Part shown: piece after piece, positions 8,349-18,400 of the stretch
Layout: each line of letters starts with the position of its first letter
Numbering within the stretch: the first letter of the stretch is position 1
Assembly (NCBI GenBank): GCA_045106815.1
Contig: JBGCFG010000013.1
Location: 1-64,000 of the forward strand
Direction of reading: 5' to 3'
DNA from: JAUIAI01 sp045106815
GTDB lineage: Bacteria > Pseudomonadota > Gammaproteobacteria > Burkholderiales > Burkholderiaceae_E
Length of the DNA: 64,000 nucleotides
Notes under the pieces: model-generated
Databases searched by the model: none
Told to the model about the DNA's origin: nothing
What the model saw: only the letters and a program-made list of their open reading frames with translations
Program-made: the position numbers and the translations under genes

Positions 8349-10538
8349 ATGAACACCGTCACCGAGTGCCCCTTCGCGGGAGGCCGCAGCGCCCAGTCGA
8401 CTGTTGGGACCCGATCCAATAGAGATTGGTGGCCCAATGCCCTCAATCTGAATATCTTGCGCCAGCACAGCTCGCGCAGCGACCCAATGGGCGAGGATTT
8501 TGACTACGCTGAAAAGTTCAAACAGGTTGACCTGGCTGCGCTCAAGAGCGACATCGCCGCGCTGATGACGGTGTCACAAGATTGGTGGCCAGCAGATTAC
8601 GGCCACTACGGGCCACTGTTTATCCGGATGGCCTGGCACGCTGCGGGCACTTATCGCACAGGCGATGGTCGCGGTGGCGCGGGTACCGGCACTCAGCGCT
8701 TTGCTCCGCTCAATAGCTGGCCCGACAACGGTAACCTAGACAAAGCACGTATGTTGCTCTGGCCGGTCAAACAAAAGTATGGCGATTCAGTTTCGTGGGG
8801 TGACCTGATGATCCTGACGGGTAACGTGGCGCTCGAAACCATGGGCTTCAAAACCTTCGGATTCGGCGGCGGCCGGGCCGATGTGTGGGAGCCGGAAGAA
8901 GACGTTTACTGGGGTGCAGAAGATACCTGGCTAGGCGATAACCGTTATACCGGGGAGCGCGACCTCGCCAATCCGCTTGCCGCTGTGCAGATGGGTCTGA
9001 TCTACGTAAATCCGGAAGGTCCCAATGGCAATCCTGATCCCCTCGCATCAGCCAGAGACATTCGCGAAACTTTCGCCCGGATGGCGATGGATGATGAAGA
9101 GACGGTTGCGCTGACCGCAGGCGGTCACACCTTTGGCAAAGCGCACGGCGCAGGTGACGCGGCGCTGGTCGGTGTTGAGCCTGAAGGCGCACCGATCGAG
9201 CAGCAAGGCCTTGGGTGGAAAAATGCCCACGGTTCTGGTGTCGGTGTCGATGCCATTACGAGCGGTATTGAAGGGGCATGGACAAAGAATCCGATCAAGT
9301 GGGACAACGGTTACTTCGAGAATCTGTTCGGCTACGAATGGGAACTCACAAAGAGCCCGGCAGGTGCCAATCAGTGGGTGGCGAAAGGCGGCGAAGGCAC
9401 AGTGCCTGATGCGCATGACCCGTCCCGATCGCACGCTCCCATGATGACGACCGCAGACATGGCGATGCTGAAAGATCCTGCATACGAGAAAATCTCTCGA
9501 CGTTTTTATGAGAACCCGGATCAGTTTGCTGACGCGTTTGCCCGCGCTTGGTTTAAATTGACCCACCGTGACATGGGGCCGCGAGTTCGCTATTTGGGCT
9601 CCGAAGTGCCGCAGGAAGAGTTGCTCTGGCAAGATCCAATTCCTGCTGTAGACCACGAAATTGTCAATGATCAGGATATTGGAGCGCTCAAGAAGCAAAT
9701 CGCCGATGCCGGGTTAACCGTCTCCGAGTTGGTCTCGACTGCCTGGGCTTCCGCCTCAAGCTTCCGCGGGTCGGACAAACGCGGTGGTGCTAACGGCGCT
9801 CGTATTCGCTTGGCGCCGATGAAGGACTGGGAGGCTAATCAGCCAGAGCAGTTGGTACGTGTGCTTGCTAAGTACGAGTCAATTCAAAATGCTTTTAACG
9901 GCGCGCAGTCTGGTAACAAGCAGATCTCAATTGCCGATTTGATCGTACTGGGTGGGTCTGTTGGTATCGAGCAGGCGGCTAAGGCCGCTGGACACGACGT
10001 GAGCGTACCGTTTACCCCGGGACGCGCAGATGCTTCGCAAGAGCAGACTGATGTTGAATCAGTCGCGGTGCTCGAGCCTGCTGCTGACGGCTTTCGGAAC
10101 TACCTCAAGCAGAAGTACTCGGTTTCAACCGAAGAGCTATTGGTAGACAAGGCGCAGTTGCTCACACTGACCCCGCCGGAGATGACTGTGCTCGTGGGAG
10201 GTCTGCGAGTCTTGAATGCCAACGTCGGTCAAGCAAAGCATGGCGTTTTCACAGACCGGCCTGAGGTGTTGACCAACGACTTCTTCACTAACCTGTTGGA
10301 CATGAGAACCACCTGGCAGGCGAGTGACGATACTGATGAGGCATTTGAGGGGCGTGATCGCACCAGCGGTGAGCTCAAGTGGACCGGGTCGCGTGTTGAT
10401 TTGATCTTTGGATCTAACTCCGAGCTGCGTGCGTTGGCTGAGGTGTATGGCTGTTCCGACTCTCAGCCGAGATTCCTCAAAGATTTCGTTGCAGCCTGGA
10501 CGAAAGTGATGAACCTTGATCGGTTCGATCTTGCCTAG
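8349..10538 (+). CDS. katG: Catalase-peroxidase KatG
   Basis: This 729-residue protein is a full-length KatG, a heme enzyme that removes hydrogen peroxide by catalase and peroxidase activity. The N-terminus carries the NRDWWPNALNLNILRQH signature, the distal-side R-W-H set lies in FIRMAWHAAGTYR, and the proximal histidine is in TAGGHTFGKAHG. The C-terminal half is the usual second, heme-free peroxidase-like domain. The ATG at 8349 follows AGGTAAGGAC. A strong intrinsic terminator follows 30 bases after the stop, so it is probably monocistronic. I see no OxyR gene nearby. Confidence 0.97.
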   Translation: MNTVTECPFAGGRSAQSTVGTRSNRDWWPNALNLNILRQHSSRSDPMGEDFDYAEKFKQVDLAALKSDIAALMTVSQDWWPADYGHYGPLFIRMAWHAAGTYRTGDGRGGAGTGTQRFAPLNSWPDNGNLDKARMLLWPVKQKYGDSVSWGDLMILTGNVALETMGFKTFGFGGGRADVWEPEEDVYWGAEDTWLGDNRYTGERDLANPLAAVQMGLIYVNPEGPNGNPDPLASARDIRETFARMAMDDEETVALTAGGHTFGKAHGAGDAALVGVEPEGAPIEQQGLGWKNAHGSGVGVDAITSGIEGAWTKNPIKWDNGYFENLFGYEWELTKSPAGANQWVAKGGEGTVPDAHDPSRSHAPMMTTADMAMLKDPAYEKISRRFYENPDQFADAFARAWFKLTHRDMGPRVRYLGSEVPQEELLWQDPIPAVDHEIVNDQDIGALKKQIADAGLTVSELVSTAWASASSFRGSDKRGGANGARIRLAPMKDWEANQPEQLVRVLAKYESIQNAFNGAQSGNKQISIADLIVLGGSVGIEQAAKAAGHDVSVPFTPGRADASQEQTDVESVAVLEPAADGFRNYLKQKYSVSTEELLVDKAQLLTLTPPEMTVLVGGLRVLNANVGQAKHGVFTDRPEVLTNDFFTNLLDMRTTWQASDDTDEAFEGRDRTSGELKWTGSRVDLIFGSNSELRALAEVYGCSDSQPRFLKDFVAAWTKVMNLDRFDLA

Positions 10539-10567
10539 ACTGCACTGAGATACCCTGTCCTGAGTGT

Positions 10568-10595
10568 GGGGACTCCAAGAGGAGTCCCCATTTTT
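10568..10595 (+). terminator. Intrinsic terminator of katG
   Basis: A perfect 9-base stem (GGGGACTCC / GGAGTCCCC) with an AAGA loop is followed by ATTTTTG. It lies 30 bases after the katG stop on the same strand, the standard form of a Rho-independent terminator. Confidence 0.9.
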
Positions 10596-10916
10596 GTTGA
10601 TGGCGTTGAACACTGTTGCCAATCGTTGCAGGTTCTGAAAGCGATTGCTTTTTCAGATTAGAGTCGTAATAGCCAAACTGTTGGGTTCGGTATCAACGCG
10701 CGTGGAACTGAGTGTTGGACGTTGGGCGAGAATTGGTCGCCGGAGTCACAAGGACTTGCGACATTGCGAATTGAGGGTGATGATGTCCTTTGAAAAAAAG
10801 TGATACAAAACACGGTGACGTGCTTCTCCTAGCTATTTCACCTAAGTCGCAACTGCGCCTTCTATTGCGCCACAGTAGCCAGCCTGCTTCTTGGCGGCTG
10901 GACAACGGAGTGCTAA
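10596..10916. other. Non-coding stretch between katG terminator and hypothetical gene
   Basis: I see no convincing gene here. The open frames on either strand lack family features and ribosome sites. The last bases, GGAGTGCTAA before the ATG at 10917, provide the ribosome site of the next gene. Confidence 0.5.
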
Positions 10917-11303
10917 ATGCCTGACTCACTTGAGGGTGACGGCGATCCACTGTTTGGGCCTGACGAAAAAGGCAACGCCTGGACTGAATGTGGCGATGAG
11001 GCACTCATTGATGCCGCTGCGGCGGTGTGTCGTTTGCTCAAGCTCGCAGAGGGCAAGATCAGCGGAAGGCAGAAACGCATAGCCCAGTTTTTTTCAGCGG
11101 TTGGCGACAGCACTATTGTCGTGTGGCCGCCGCGTGACATGCAGGCGGATGACCTCAGCATTAATGACGATATGCTCTTGGCGCTGAACGCGCTTCGTTG
11201 GCACCGCGCTGCGCTAATGGTGAGTGTGCCCGACGGGGAAGAGAGGGTTTGGCAGGTGATTCGCAAATGGCGTGCCTCAAGCACTTACCCCGCAGGCGTT
11301 TGA
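10917..11303 (+). CDS. Hypothetical protein
   Basis: I do not recognise this 128-residue protein. It is acidic at the N-terminus, has no signal peptide or membrane segment, and ends with a tryptophan-rich part (RWHRAALMVS, VWQVIRKW). The ATG at 10917 is preceded by GGAG at good spacing, which supports it as a real gene. It converges with the PYP-like gene on the opposite strand 47 bases downstream. No neighbour gives a clear functional hint. Confidence 0.6.
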   Translation: MPDSLEGDGDPLFGPDEKGNAWTECGDEALIDAAAAVCRLLKLAEGKISGRQKRIAQFFSAVGDSTIVVWPPRDMQADDLSINDDMLLALNALRWHRAALMVSVPDGEERVWQVIRKWRASSTYPAGV

Positions 11304-11350
11304 TCGAATCAACTCGCGTTGAATCCAGACCGACCTGACACGCAACGTGA

Positions 11351-11761
11351 TCAGCTACGTTCGACAAGCAGGTAGCGAGTACGCACAGTCGGATCGCAAA
11401 CTATCCGCAACTTCACTTGCACCCCAATCCGATCCAGTAGATCGCAAGCGAAGATTTCGTCCGATTTCTCATCAGCGGCAATTTTCTTGGCGAGATGGTT
11501 CGCAATTTGCTCGCCGTTCAGAATAGGTGCCAAAGCCTCGATCACGGGCTGGCCGACCGTTTGCCGCATCGGGCGGCCCATCGGCTCAGATTCGCGCAAG
11601 TTGTAGCGAGTCGTGATGCTGGCTTCGTTTACCCCAATTACGCCAAATCTCAACAGACCAATCTCGGTCATCGAGAGACTTTCAAGGTGCGAGACAACAT
11701 CTCTCGCCTCGAACGAAAGCTCGCTGGGGTCAAACCCGTGCTGATCTGAGTAGTCAAACAA
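11351..11761 (-). CDS. Photoactive-yellow-protein-like PAS protein without chromophore cysteine
   Basis: This 136-residue single-domain protein aligns without gaps to photoactive yellow protein from residue 38 to 80. The pattern LRFGVIG...YN..E....GR....VG......AP is that of PYP. PYP residues Y42, E46 and R52 correspond to Y53, E57 and R63 here, but the cysteine that carries p-coumaric acid (PYP C69) is I80. The C-terminal VKLRI...RYLLVERS matches the last PYP strands. The start is a TTG with no clear ribosome site, chosen because it gives the full N-terminal cap. It cannot bind chromophore in the normal way, so it may be a signalling PAS protein or a light-independent derivative. Confidence 0.7.
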   Translation of the reverse strand: MFDYSDQHGFDPSELSFEARDVVSHLESLSMTEIGLLRFGVIGVNEASITTRYNLRESEPMGRPMRQTVGQPVIEALAPILNGEQIANHLAKKIAADEKSDEIFACDLLDRIGVQVKLRIVCDPTVRTRYLLVERS

Positions 11762-12023
11762 AATTGGAAACGAATAGGTTAAAACGGGGCCGACTCAAGG
11801 CTGCAGTCGAACGAAAAAACGCTCAGTGCTCTCTGGACCTTACTCGCTTTGCGCGATCCAGATCATCTGAAGAAGACGGAATAGTCTCCATATTCTTTTA
11901 TGTTTGCCGGAAATATTTCACGCTTTGAGCCGAGCGGTCTCCGGAGTCCGACCACCGGTCAAGAATTGGGCAGGTTAAGGCCTGCGCTACACTCGGCCGG
12001 CAAAATAGCTGACAGAGAGATCA

Positions 12024-13529
12024 ATGCCAAAGCGAGTCCTGATCGCCGGGTTTAAGCACGAGACCAATACTTTTTCGAACCTGCCCACAGATATAGCGGC
12101 CTATCGGGCCCGCGCCTTGCACTATGACGACGAAATCCAGTCGGTCTATAGCGGTACCAATACAGAAATTGGTGGCTTTTTGGGCGCCTGTGCTGAGCAT
12201 GGCTGGGAGGCTGTACCAAGCGTCGTGGCGGATGCGACGCCATCCGGAAAGGTCACTCGCGAGGCTTACGATGCGATCAGCCGGCACATCTTTTCTACGA
12301 TTGAGGCCAGTGAAGGTCTGGACGCCGTGCTTTTGCAACTTCATGGCGCAATGGTCTGCGAGGGGCGGCTGGACGGGCAGGCAGATTTGCTGGCTGAGAT
12401 CAGATCGCGTGTGGGGTCCGAAGTACCGATCGCGGTGACACTGGACTTGCATGCCAATGTAAGCGACAGACTCGCATCGCTGTGCGACATCATGGTCAGC
12501 TACCGTTCATACCCCCATACAGATCAGGGCGCGACTGGGTCCCGTTGCGCCGCTTTGCTCGCTCGAACCCTCGCCGGAGAGATTCGGCCGGCCGTCATGG
12601 TTGGCCGAAGCGCCCAACTCGATGGTGTCGATCACGGCCGCACGACGAGTCCGGGGCCAATGCTTGACGCACTTACGCTGGGTGATCACCTCTGTGAACA
12701 GCACGGGTTCTACGCATGCTCGGTGAATGCTGGGTTTCCCTGGGCGGATGTTGTCGATAGCGGGCCGTCGGTCGTTATTGTGGCTGAACGCCAGGCGGCT
12801 GGTTTCCCTGCCGAGGTTGAAGCGGCGCTCACGGAAGTGACTGACTTTATCTGGCGCACACGCACCCAGGTGACGATTCAACACACCACCGCAGCCGCTG
12901 CGATTGCAGCGGCTCGCAAACAATCGCGGCTAGGCGCGCCTTATGTCATCGCTGACTTCGCCGACAATCCGGGCGGCGGTGGCTATGGTGACTCGACCGG
13001 CCTGTTGCGCGCCATGATAGACAGTGATCTTCAGGACGCTGCGTTCTCCGCACTCTTTGATCCGCACAGCGTGAAGCTGTGTCAGCAGGCGGGTGTTGGC
13101 GCACGGATCGCGCTTGAGTTGGGCGGAAAGTGCTCTCCGGTTTCGGGTTCGCCGGTTTCTGTGCAGGCCGATATTGAAGGTTTGTTCGACGGCACGGTGA
13201 CTCTGATGGGGCCGATGTCTACCGGCGTGAAGGTTAGCCTTGGCGAGGTTGCTGTGGTTAAGGTTGGCGGGGTAAGGATTGTTCTGGCGACTCAGCGAGC
13301 ACAGAACTACGACCGACAGTTCTTTGAGGCATTTGGTATTGAAACCGCGCGCCAACAGGTGCTGGCGGTAAAGTCAGCGCAGCACTTTCGCGCAGACTAT
13401 GGACCGATTGCTTCGGGGATGGCGGTGGTTGATGAGGGCGGCGGAATTTGTTCGCACCAGTTGCAGGCGCTGGACTATCAGCATGTGCGTCGGCCGATCT
13501 GGCCGCTCGATCCGATGGCTGACGCTTAA
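12024..13529 (+). CDS. M81 family metallopeptidase (MlrC-like)
   Basis: This 501-residue protein belongs to the MlrC/M81 family, named for the enzyme that finishes microcystin breakdown. The N-terminus has the family start GFKHETNTFS, and the zinc-binding segment is visible as LDLHANVSD, followed by SYRSYPHTD. Most bacterial members act on unknown small peptides or amides. The ATG follows GACAGAGAG. It is followed after 45 bases by a flavin monooxygenase on the same strand, so the two may be cotranscribed. No toxin-degradation genes are visible, so microcystinase activity should not be assumed. Confidence 0.88.
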   Translation: MPKRVLIAGFKHETNTFSNLPTDIAAYRARALHYDDEIQSVYSGTNTEIGGFLGACAEHGWEAVPSVVADATPSGKVTREAYDAISRHIFSTIEASEGLDAVLLQLHGAMVCEGRLDGQADLLAEIRSRVGSEVPIAVTLDLHANVSDRLASLCDIMVSYRSYPHTDQGATGSRCAALLARTLAGEIRPAVMVGRSAQLDGVDHGRTTSPGPMLDALTLGDHLCEQHGFYACSVNAGFPWADVVDSGPSVVIVAERQAAGFPAEVEAALTEVTDFIWRTRTQVTIQHTTAAAAIAAARKQSRLGAPYVIADFADNPGGGGYGDSTGLLRAMIDSDLQDAAFSALFDPHSVKLCQQAGVGARIALELGGKCSPVSGSPVSVQADIEGLFDGTVTLMGPMSTGVKVSLGEVAVVKVGGVRIVLATQRAQNYDRQFFEAFGIETARQQVLAVKSAQHFRADYGPIASGMAVVDEGGGICSHQLQALDYQHVRRPIWPLDPMADA

Positions 13530-13574
13530 GCTCACACCCAAAAGATTGCTGCAACCCACCGTGTAGAGAGACGA

Positions 13575-15095
13575 ATGACCGAGCAAGACCTTGATTCGCA
13601 CGCAGACTCCGCGTCAGCAAGCAACGCAAGCAATCAACCTATCGACGTCATCATTGTTGGTGCAGGCATTTCAGGAATATGCGGGGCCTACTATCTTCGC
13701 AAGCAGTGTCCCGGTGCTCGCTTCCTTATCCTCGAGGCCGAGGAAAGCTTTGGCGGCACGTGGTGGACTCATCGCTTCCCGGGCATCCGCTCAGACAGTG
13801 ACCTGCATACGTTCGGATATGGTTTCAAACCCTGGGTAGGCCCGCCGATTGCAACGGCTGCAGAGATTCTGTCTTATCTGGGCGAGGTGGTCGAAGAGAA
13901 CGAGCTTGCACCGAGCATACGATACGGTCACAAGATTCTGAGTGCTGACTGGTCTGAGACTGACAAGCGATGGACGGTTGAAAGCGTTCAGGTGGCGTCT
14001 GGAGAGCGCGTGACGCTGAGCTGCAGATTTCTCTGGATGTGCCAGGGTTACTACCGCCACAACGAGGGCTATACCCCGCAGTGGCCTGGCATGGATGATT
14101 TCAAAGGGGCTATCGTCCATCCCGAGAATTGGCCGGAAGATCTTGATTACACAGACCAACAAGTTCTTGTGATCGGCTCGGGTGCGACGGCTGCAACGGT
14201 CATTCCTGCCATGGCTAAAAGCGCTGCTCATGTCACCATGTTGCAACGCTCTCCTACCTATTTTCGAACTGGTCGTAATGCGATTGAACTGGCTGAAACA
14301 CTTCGTGAGCTTGATGTAGACGAAGACTGGATCCACGAGATTACTCGCCGGAAAATTCTTTTCGAACAAGCCGCTTTTACCGACAAATGCTTTAACGAAC
14401 CGGAAGCGGTCAAAGACGAATTACTGGGACAAGTGCGCGAGTTGTTGGGGCCAGACTATGACGTGCAAAAACACTTCACGCCATCGTATCTGCCTTGGCG
14501 ACAGAGAATAGCCTTCGTGCCAGATGCCGACTTGTTCCATGCGATCAAGTCTGGGAAGGCATCGGTGGAAACTGATGAGATTGAGCGATTTACGGCCAAC
14601 GGCGTACGCTTGAAATCGGGCAAAGAGCTGAGCGCTGACGTTATTGTCACTGCAACAGGTTTTAATATGAATGTGATGGGTGACATCTCATTCTCGCTCG
14701 ATGGCAAGCCTCTCGATTTTCACAAAACAGTGACCTACCGCGGCATGATGTTCACGGGTGTGCCCAATCTAGCGTGGGTGTTTGGGTACTACCGCGCGAG
14801 CTGGACCTTACGCAGCGAGCTAATTGCGGACTTTGTCTGTCGCCTGCTCGATCATATGGAGCGCACGGGCGCAAGAAGTGTGGCCCCGGCTCTGCGTGAG
14901 CAAGACGAACAAATGCAATTGTTCGATTGGATTGACGAGCAGAACTTCAACCCGAATTACCTTAAGCGCGCCGCATCAATTCTGCCAAAACGGGGTGACA
15001 CACGGGAGTGGCAGCACACGCAGGACTACTGGCGCGAGCGCGAAGAATTCCAGGCGATTGAACTGACCGATAGCGTCTTTCGCTACAAACCCTGA
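13575..15095 (+). CDS. Flavin-containing monooxygenase, Baeyer-Villiger type
   Basis: This 506-residue protein has the FAD motif GAGISGICG near residue 34, the GGTWW substrate-side motif, the NADPH motif GSGATA near residue 202, and between them FKGAIVHPENWP, which fits the FxGxxxHxxxWP fingerprint of Baeyer-Villiger monooxygenases. Such enzymes insert oxygen next to a ketone, giving an ester or lactone, using NADPH and O2. The gene follows the M81 peptidase and ends at a symmetrical hairpin. It could cooperate with the ketone-producing dehydrogenases of the 1-7 kb cluster, but it is 6.5 kb away and this is only inference. Confidence 0.9.
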   Translation: MTEQDLDSHADSASASNASNQPIDVIIVGAGISGICGAYYLRKQCPGARFLILEAEESFGGTWWTHRFPGIRSDSDLHTFGYGFKPWVGPPIATAAEILSYLGEVVEENELAPSIRYGHKILSADWSETDKRWTVESVQVASGERVTLSCRFLWMCQGYYRHNEGYTPQWPGMDDFKGAIVHPENWPEDLDYTDQQVLVIGSGATAATVIPAMAKSAAHVTMLQRSPTYFRTGRNAIELAETLRELDVDEDWIHEITRRKILFEQAAFTDKCFNEPEAVKDELLGQVRELLGPDYDVQKHFTPSYLPWRQRIAFVPDADLFHAIKSGKASVETDEIERFTANGVRLKSGKELSADVIVTATGFNMNVMGDISFSLDGKPLDFHKTVTYRGMMFTGVPNLAWVFGYYRASWTLRSELIADFVCRLLDHMERTGARSVAPALREQDEQMQLFDWIDEQNFNPNYLKRAASILPKRGDTREWQHTQDYWREREEFQAIELTDSVFRYKP

Positions 15096-15100
15096 TGCAT

Positions 15101-15134
15101 CAGCCCCCTTGGCGTTGAAATGTCAAGGGGGCTG
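15101..15134. terminator. Bidirectional terminator candidate
   Basis: An 11-base inverted repeat (CAGCCCCCTTG / CAAGGGGGCTG) with a 12-base loop lies between two convergent genes, 5 bases after the monooxygenase stop and 36 bases from the cyclase-family stop. No T run follows on either strand, so termination strength is uncertain. Confidence 0.6.
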
Positions 15135-15170
15135 AATTGATCATGACGCAGAAGCATCATGCCGCAAATA

Positions 15171-16292
15171 TCACCACGCGGCGATTGGGTTGCCTGGTGA
15201 ACCGGTTGCGCCAACCAGTTTCAGAGGCGCCCAGGAGAACAAGAACTCTCCCGGTCCGTTTTCGCCAAGGGCTTTCAGATCGAGATTCTCAAAGAGGTAA
15301 ATGCCGCGGCGCACGCTGAGATTCATATGGCAGTAAGCCCAGTCTTTGATGTCGCCAGCAGGGGTTGGCCATTTGCCTACGCCCCCAAGGTCGTAGGGCT
15401 CAATTCCCCAGTTGTCAGCGCCCAGCATTGAAATCTTTCGTTTGGCCAGGTGGTCACAAACTTCAGGTGAGATGCCCGGGCCGCCAGAGTTGAAGGTTGC
15501 GTTATCTTTTATTGCCTGGTCGGCTGTTTTCTCCAGGTTGCCACGCCACAGATCATTCCAGCCCGTACGGAACAAAACAACATCGCCTTCTTGCGCGTCT
15601 TCAATACCGGCCATTTTCAACGCTGCGTTGTAGTCTTCCATGCTGATTGGATAGCCGATGGGCAGGTTTTCTCCCTTCAGCTTCACCATGTCGATAATGA
15701 TGCCGCGAGTGAAGAAGGACCCAACCTTTTCAGTGCCGTTGGCCTTCATACCGTACGGGCCGCCGACGTCTTCAAGACGCTTGCCGTTGTAGAAGTAGTT
15801 ACCGTCCTTCCAGCCATCTCCTTCACGTCCCTTGATCTGAATCATCGGGTGTGCGAGGGAATCGAACTGAGTGCCGACTTGACCAATTTGCGCAGTGACC
15901 AACTCATCCATGAAGGTTTGGCGAAAGTTATCGCCGGTCCACGCAAGATCATGGGTCGGATTGCCGCCGCCGGGAATTGTGATGGAGTAAAGCCGTCCTG
16001 GAAAGACAGGCGTGCGCAGGTGATACGGCATGCCCAAGGTTGCCACTTCTCCTTTCGTGACCAATTGGGCGGCAGCAATGCGCTTCTTGGGTTTGATGTA
16101 GTTGGTGGCCCCAGCTTCATCGTCGGCACCAAACTCACTTGGCCACCATTTTTCGTCGACCGGATTATTTTGCGCCAGGGCTGTGCTAGCAAACACAGCG
16201 CTCACCGTGGCCGTTAGCAAGCCGGTCCAAAACCTTGCTCCGGGCGAATAGGACAACGTTGGCATTAAAGTTAAATTGTTCTTACTAGTCAT
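15171..16292 (-). CDS. Exported cyclase family protein (kynurenine-formamidase-like)
   Basis: This 373-residue protein belongs to the cyclase/kynurenine formamidase superfamily of metal-dependent amidohydrolases. A signal peptide is visible (hydrophobic residues about 20-40, ending near STALAQN). The metal-site segment is IGQVGTQFDSLAHP; typical members show HxGTHxDxPxH, so the first histidines differ while the last one remains. The ATG at 16292 follows a strong GAGGAGA. Its substrate is unknown; a periplasmic lactonase or amidase is plausible. It stands alone on its strand. Confidence 0.8.
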   Translation of the reverse strand: MTSKNNLTLMPTLSYSPGARFWTGLLTATVSAVFASTALAQNNPVDEKWWPSEFGADDEAGATNYIKPKKRIAAAQLVTKGEVATLGMPYHLRTPVFPGRLYSITIPGGGNPTHDLAWTGDNFRQTFMDELVTAQIGQVGTQFDSLAHPMIQIKGREGDGWKDGNYFYNGKRLEDVGGPYGMKANGTEKVGSFFTRGIIIDMVKLKGENLPIGYPISMEDYNAALKMAGIEDAQEGDVVLFRTGWNDLWRGNLEKTADQAIKDNATFNSGGPGISPEVCDHLAKRKISMLGADNWGIEPYDLGGVGKWPTPAGDIKDWAYCHMNLSVRRGIYLFENLDLKALGENGPGEFLFSWAPLKLVGATGSPGNPIAAW

Positions 16293-16542
16293 GATTTCTC
16301 CTCGCTTTTATTTTTTGGATGCACCGGTTCTCTGGCGGCACCTCAGGAGCGAGCAGCTCGAAGTGTCAAGTGCCAGTCGCGTGCAGCACGTCAAACCATA
16401 CGCGTGACCAGTGCTCGCTAAGGTAGCAAACGTGAATACGTTTGTCTCGTCTTAATAGGCGAAATCTAAGCCGCAACTGAGCCTATAGATAACCCTTGTC
16501 CGCAGAGTATTGAAAACGTCGACTGAAGCGCTTACATTGTGC

Positions 16543-18180
16543 TCAGTGTTTGGTCGCTTTGCCCGCACGGCGCAGATCAACCGCGTCGGGAAGCGGTTTG
16601 AGTTTGTCATTTTCATTTAGGGTAAAGATACCGACAGCCTCTAGCGCGCCTTCAGAGATCGTCTCAACCTGCAAGGCATTGGCTGCGTTCTCTTCGACTA
16701 GCGCTGCATTTTGCTGAGTCATCGAGTCCATTTGTGCGATCGCCTGATTGATCTGCGAAATGCCCAGTTGTAACTCGTCAGCGCTGGCACTGATATCGCT
16801 TATGAGGGAGCTGACTTGTCCAACAGAAGCCTGAGCGTTTTGCATTGCACGCTTAGCTGACTCTGTTTGTAAGCCACCTTCCTGTACGCGTTGTGCGGAA
16901 GCTGCGACTAGTTGTTTGACTTCTTTCGATGCATCAGAGGTTCGTTTGGCGAGCTCCCGAACCTCAATCGCCACGACGGCAAAGCCTCGGCCCTCTTCAC
17001 CGGCGCGCGCTGCTTCTACTGCGGCATTTAGCGCGAGAATATTGGTTTGAAATGCAATGGACTCAATCACCTGGATGATGTCGCCAATCTTTTCTGATGC
17101 CTCGCTGATACTCTCCATATTGCGGGCAACGAGAATGACTTCCTGACCACTCTGATCGGCAATGGTCTTCGCCTGATTCGCCAACTCTGCCGCCTCTCGC
17201 GCGGACTTTGCACTTTGACCAACCGTACCGGTCATTTCTTCCATCGCGGCGGCGGTCTGTTGAAGACTGGCCGCCTGCGACTCAGTTCTTTTCGCCAAAT
17301 CTTCGTTTGCTGCCGTAATTTCGTGGCTGACGCCATTCATCGAATGTGCTTGTTGTCGAGCATCTGAGACGACCGACTTGAGATTCACCGTTAACTAGTT
17401 TAGCGCCAGTGTCAGGCGCGCAGCTAGATTGCTGCCGCCGAGCGGCATCTGAGCCGTTAGGTCGCAGGCTGCCATCAGGTTTGCCTGCTTGAGCGACCGA
17501 GCGACTGGATCAATTGTCAGGGATTTCACATACAAGCCGGCAATCAGTGCCAACAGTCCTGTCGATCCTACTCCGGCAGCCACAATCAGCCACGGGTTGG
17601 CCTGAGTAGCAACGCTTACCCCCAGGCCAAATGCCGCAGCCGCCACGATGGCAATACTCAGAAACACAGACCCTGCAAGGTCGAGACTTAAACTCCGCCA
17701 TAGGCGACTGATGACGTCGGTGCGACGTAGTTCGGCACCCACGAACTTGCGGTTCAGCTTGCCCGCTTTTTCGTCGACTCTCATGTCGGCGTACAGCGCT
17801 TGGGCCGCTTTGATTACCTCAGGTGGAGCGACGGTTCTAACCGACATGTAACTCGTCGGCCCATCGGGACCCATCAACGGCGTGACATTCGCATATACCC
17901 AGTAGAACGATCCATCGGCGCGTCGATTTTTGACGGGTGCTGACCATGGGCGACCACTCTCGATGGTTGCCCACATATCGCGAAAGGCTTCCTCTGGCAT
18001 GTCGGGGTGCCTAATGATGTTGTGTGGCTGGCCCAGGAGATCCTCGCGCTGAAAGCCGCTAGCATCGGCGAATGCATCATTGCAATAAAGAATTCGGCCT
18101 TTAAGGTCTGTCGTAGACACAAGTGGCTGATTGGGTGGAATGACGAACTCGATGTTCGTATTGGGTTCGTTCAGTCGCAT
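16543..18180 (-). pseudogene. Aer-like methyl-accepting chemotaxis protein interrupted by an in-frame amber codon
   Basis: Read through, this frame encodes an energy-taxis receptor of about 545 residues: a PAS domain (residues 10-130, with GRILYCNDAF and GYWVYANVTP-like features), two adjacent membrane segments (about 170-215), a HAMP-like linker, and a signalling domain with the conserved GRGFAVVAIEVRELAKR hairpin. Codon 262 is TAG at 17395-17397, between ALN and LTVNLK, where relatives commonly carry glutamine, so a CAG-to-TAG change is the simplest cause. Both halves stay in one frame with no other damage, which points to a recent event or a sequencing error. A cytosolic signalling fragment could start at the GTG at 17388. 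Confidence 0.85.
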
Positions 18181-18400
18181 GATTGGATGCCTCTTATCGG
18201 ACCATCCCAGTCTGAAGTAAGCGGTGCTGATGGGGGATTGGCTCTCAATTTATGTCGGCAGTGGCGCTCTCATCATTAAGGTGCGATGCCAAGCGGCTGT
18301 GCGTATTCGATCAATGGTTCGCAGGCCGAATCGACTTACACCGAATCAGGTAGAACGGGCTATAGTGCGAAGGCAAAAATGACAACTATTGGAGATCAGC

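Noticed and set aside
9048..9698. 216-codon open frame opposite katG
   Set aside because: It lies wholly within katG, whose protein is complete and intact, and is a shadow of its codon pattern.
7029..10538. DUF2946, PCuAC and katG as one copper-stress operon
   Set aside because: A hairpin and about 190 bases separate the PCuAC gene from katG, and katG has its own terminator, so a single operon is not supported.
11300..11312. TTGAT-N3-ATCAA, near-FNR site
   Set aside because: The spacer is three bases, not four, and the site lies over the stop codon between two convergent genes, where an FNR promoter is not expected.
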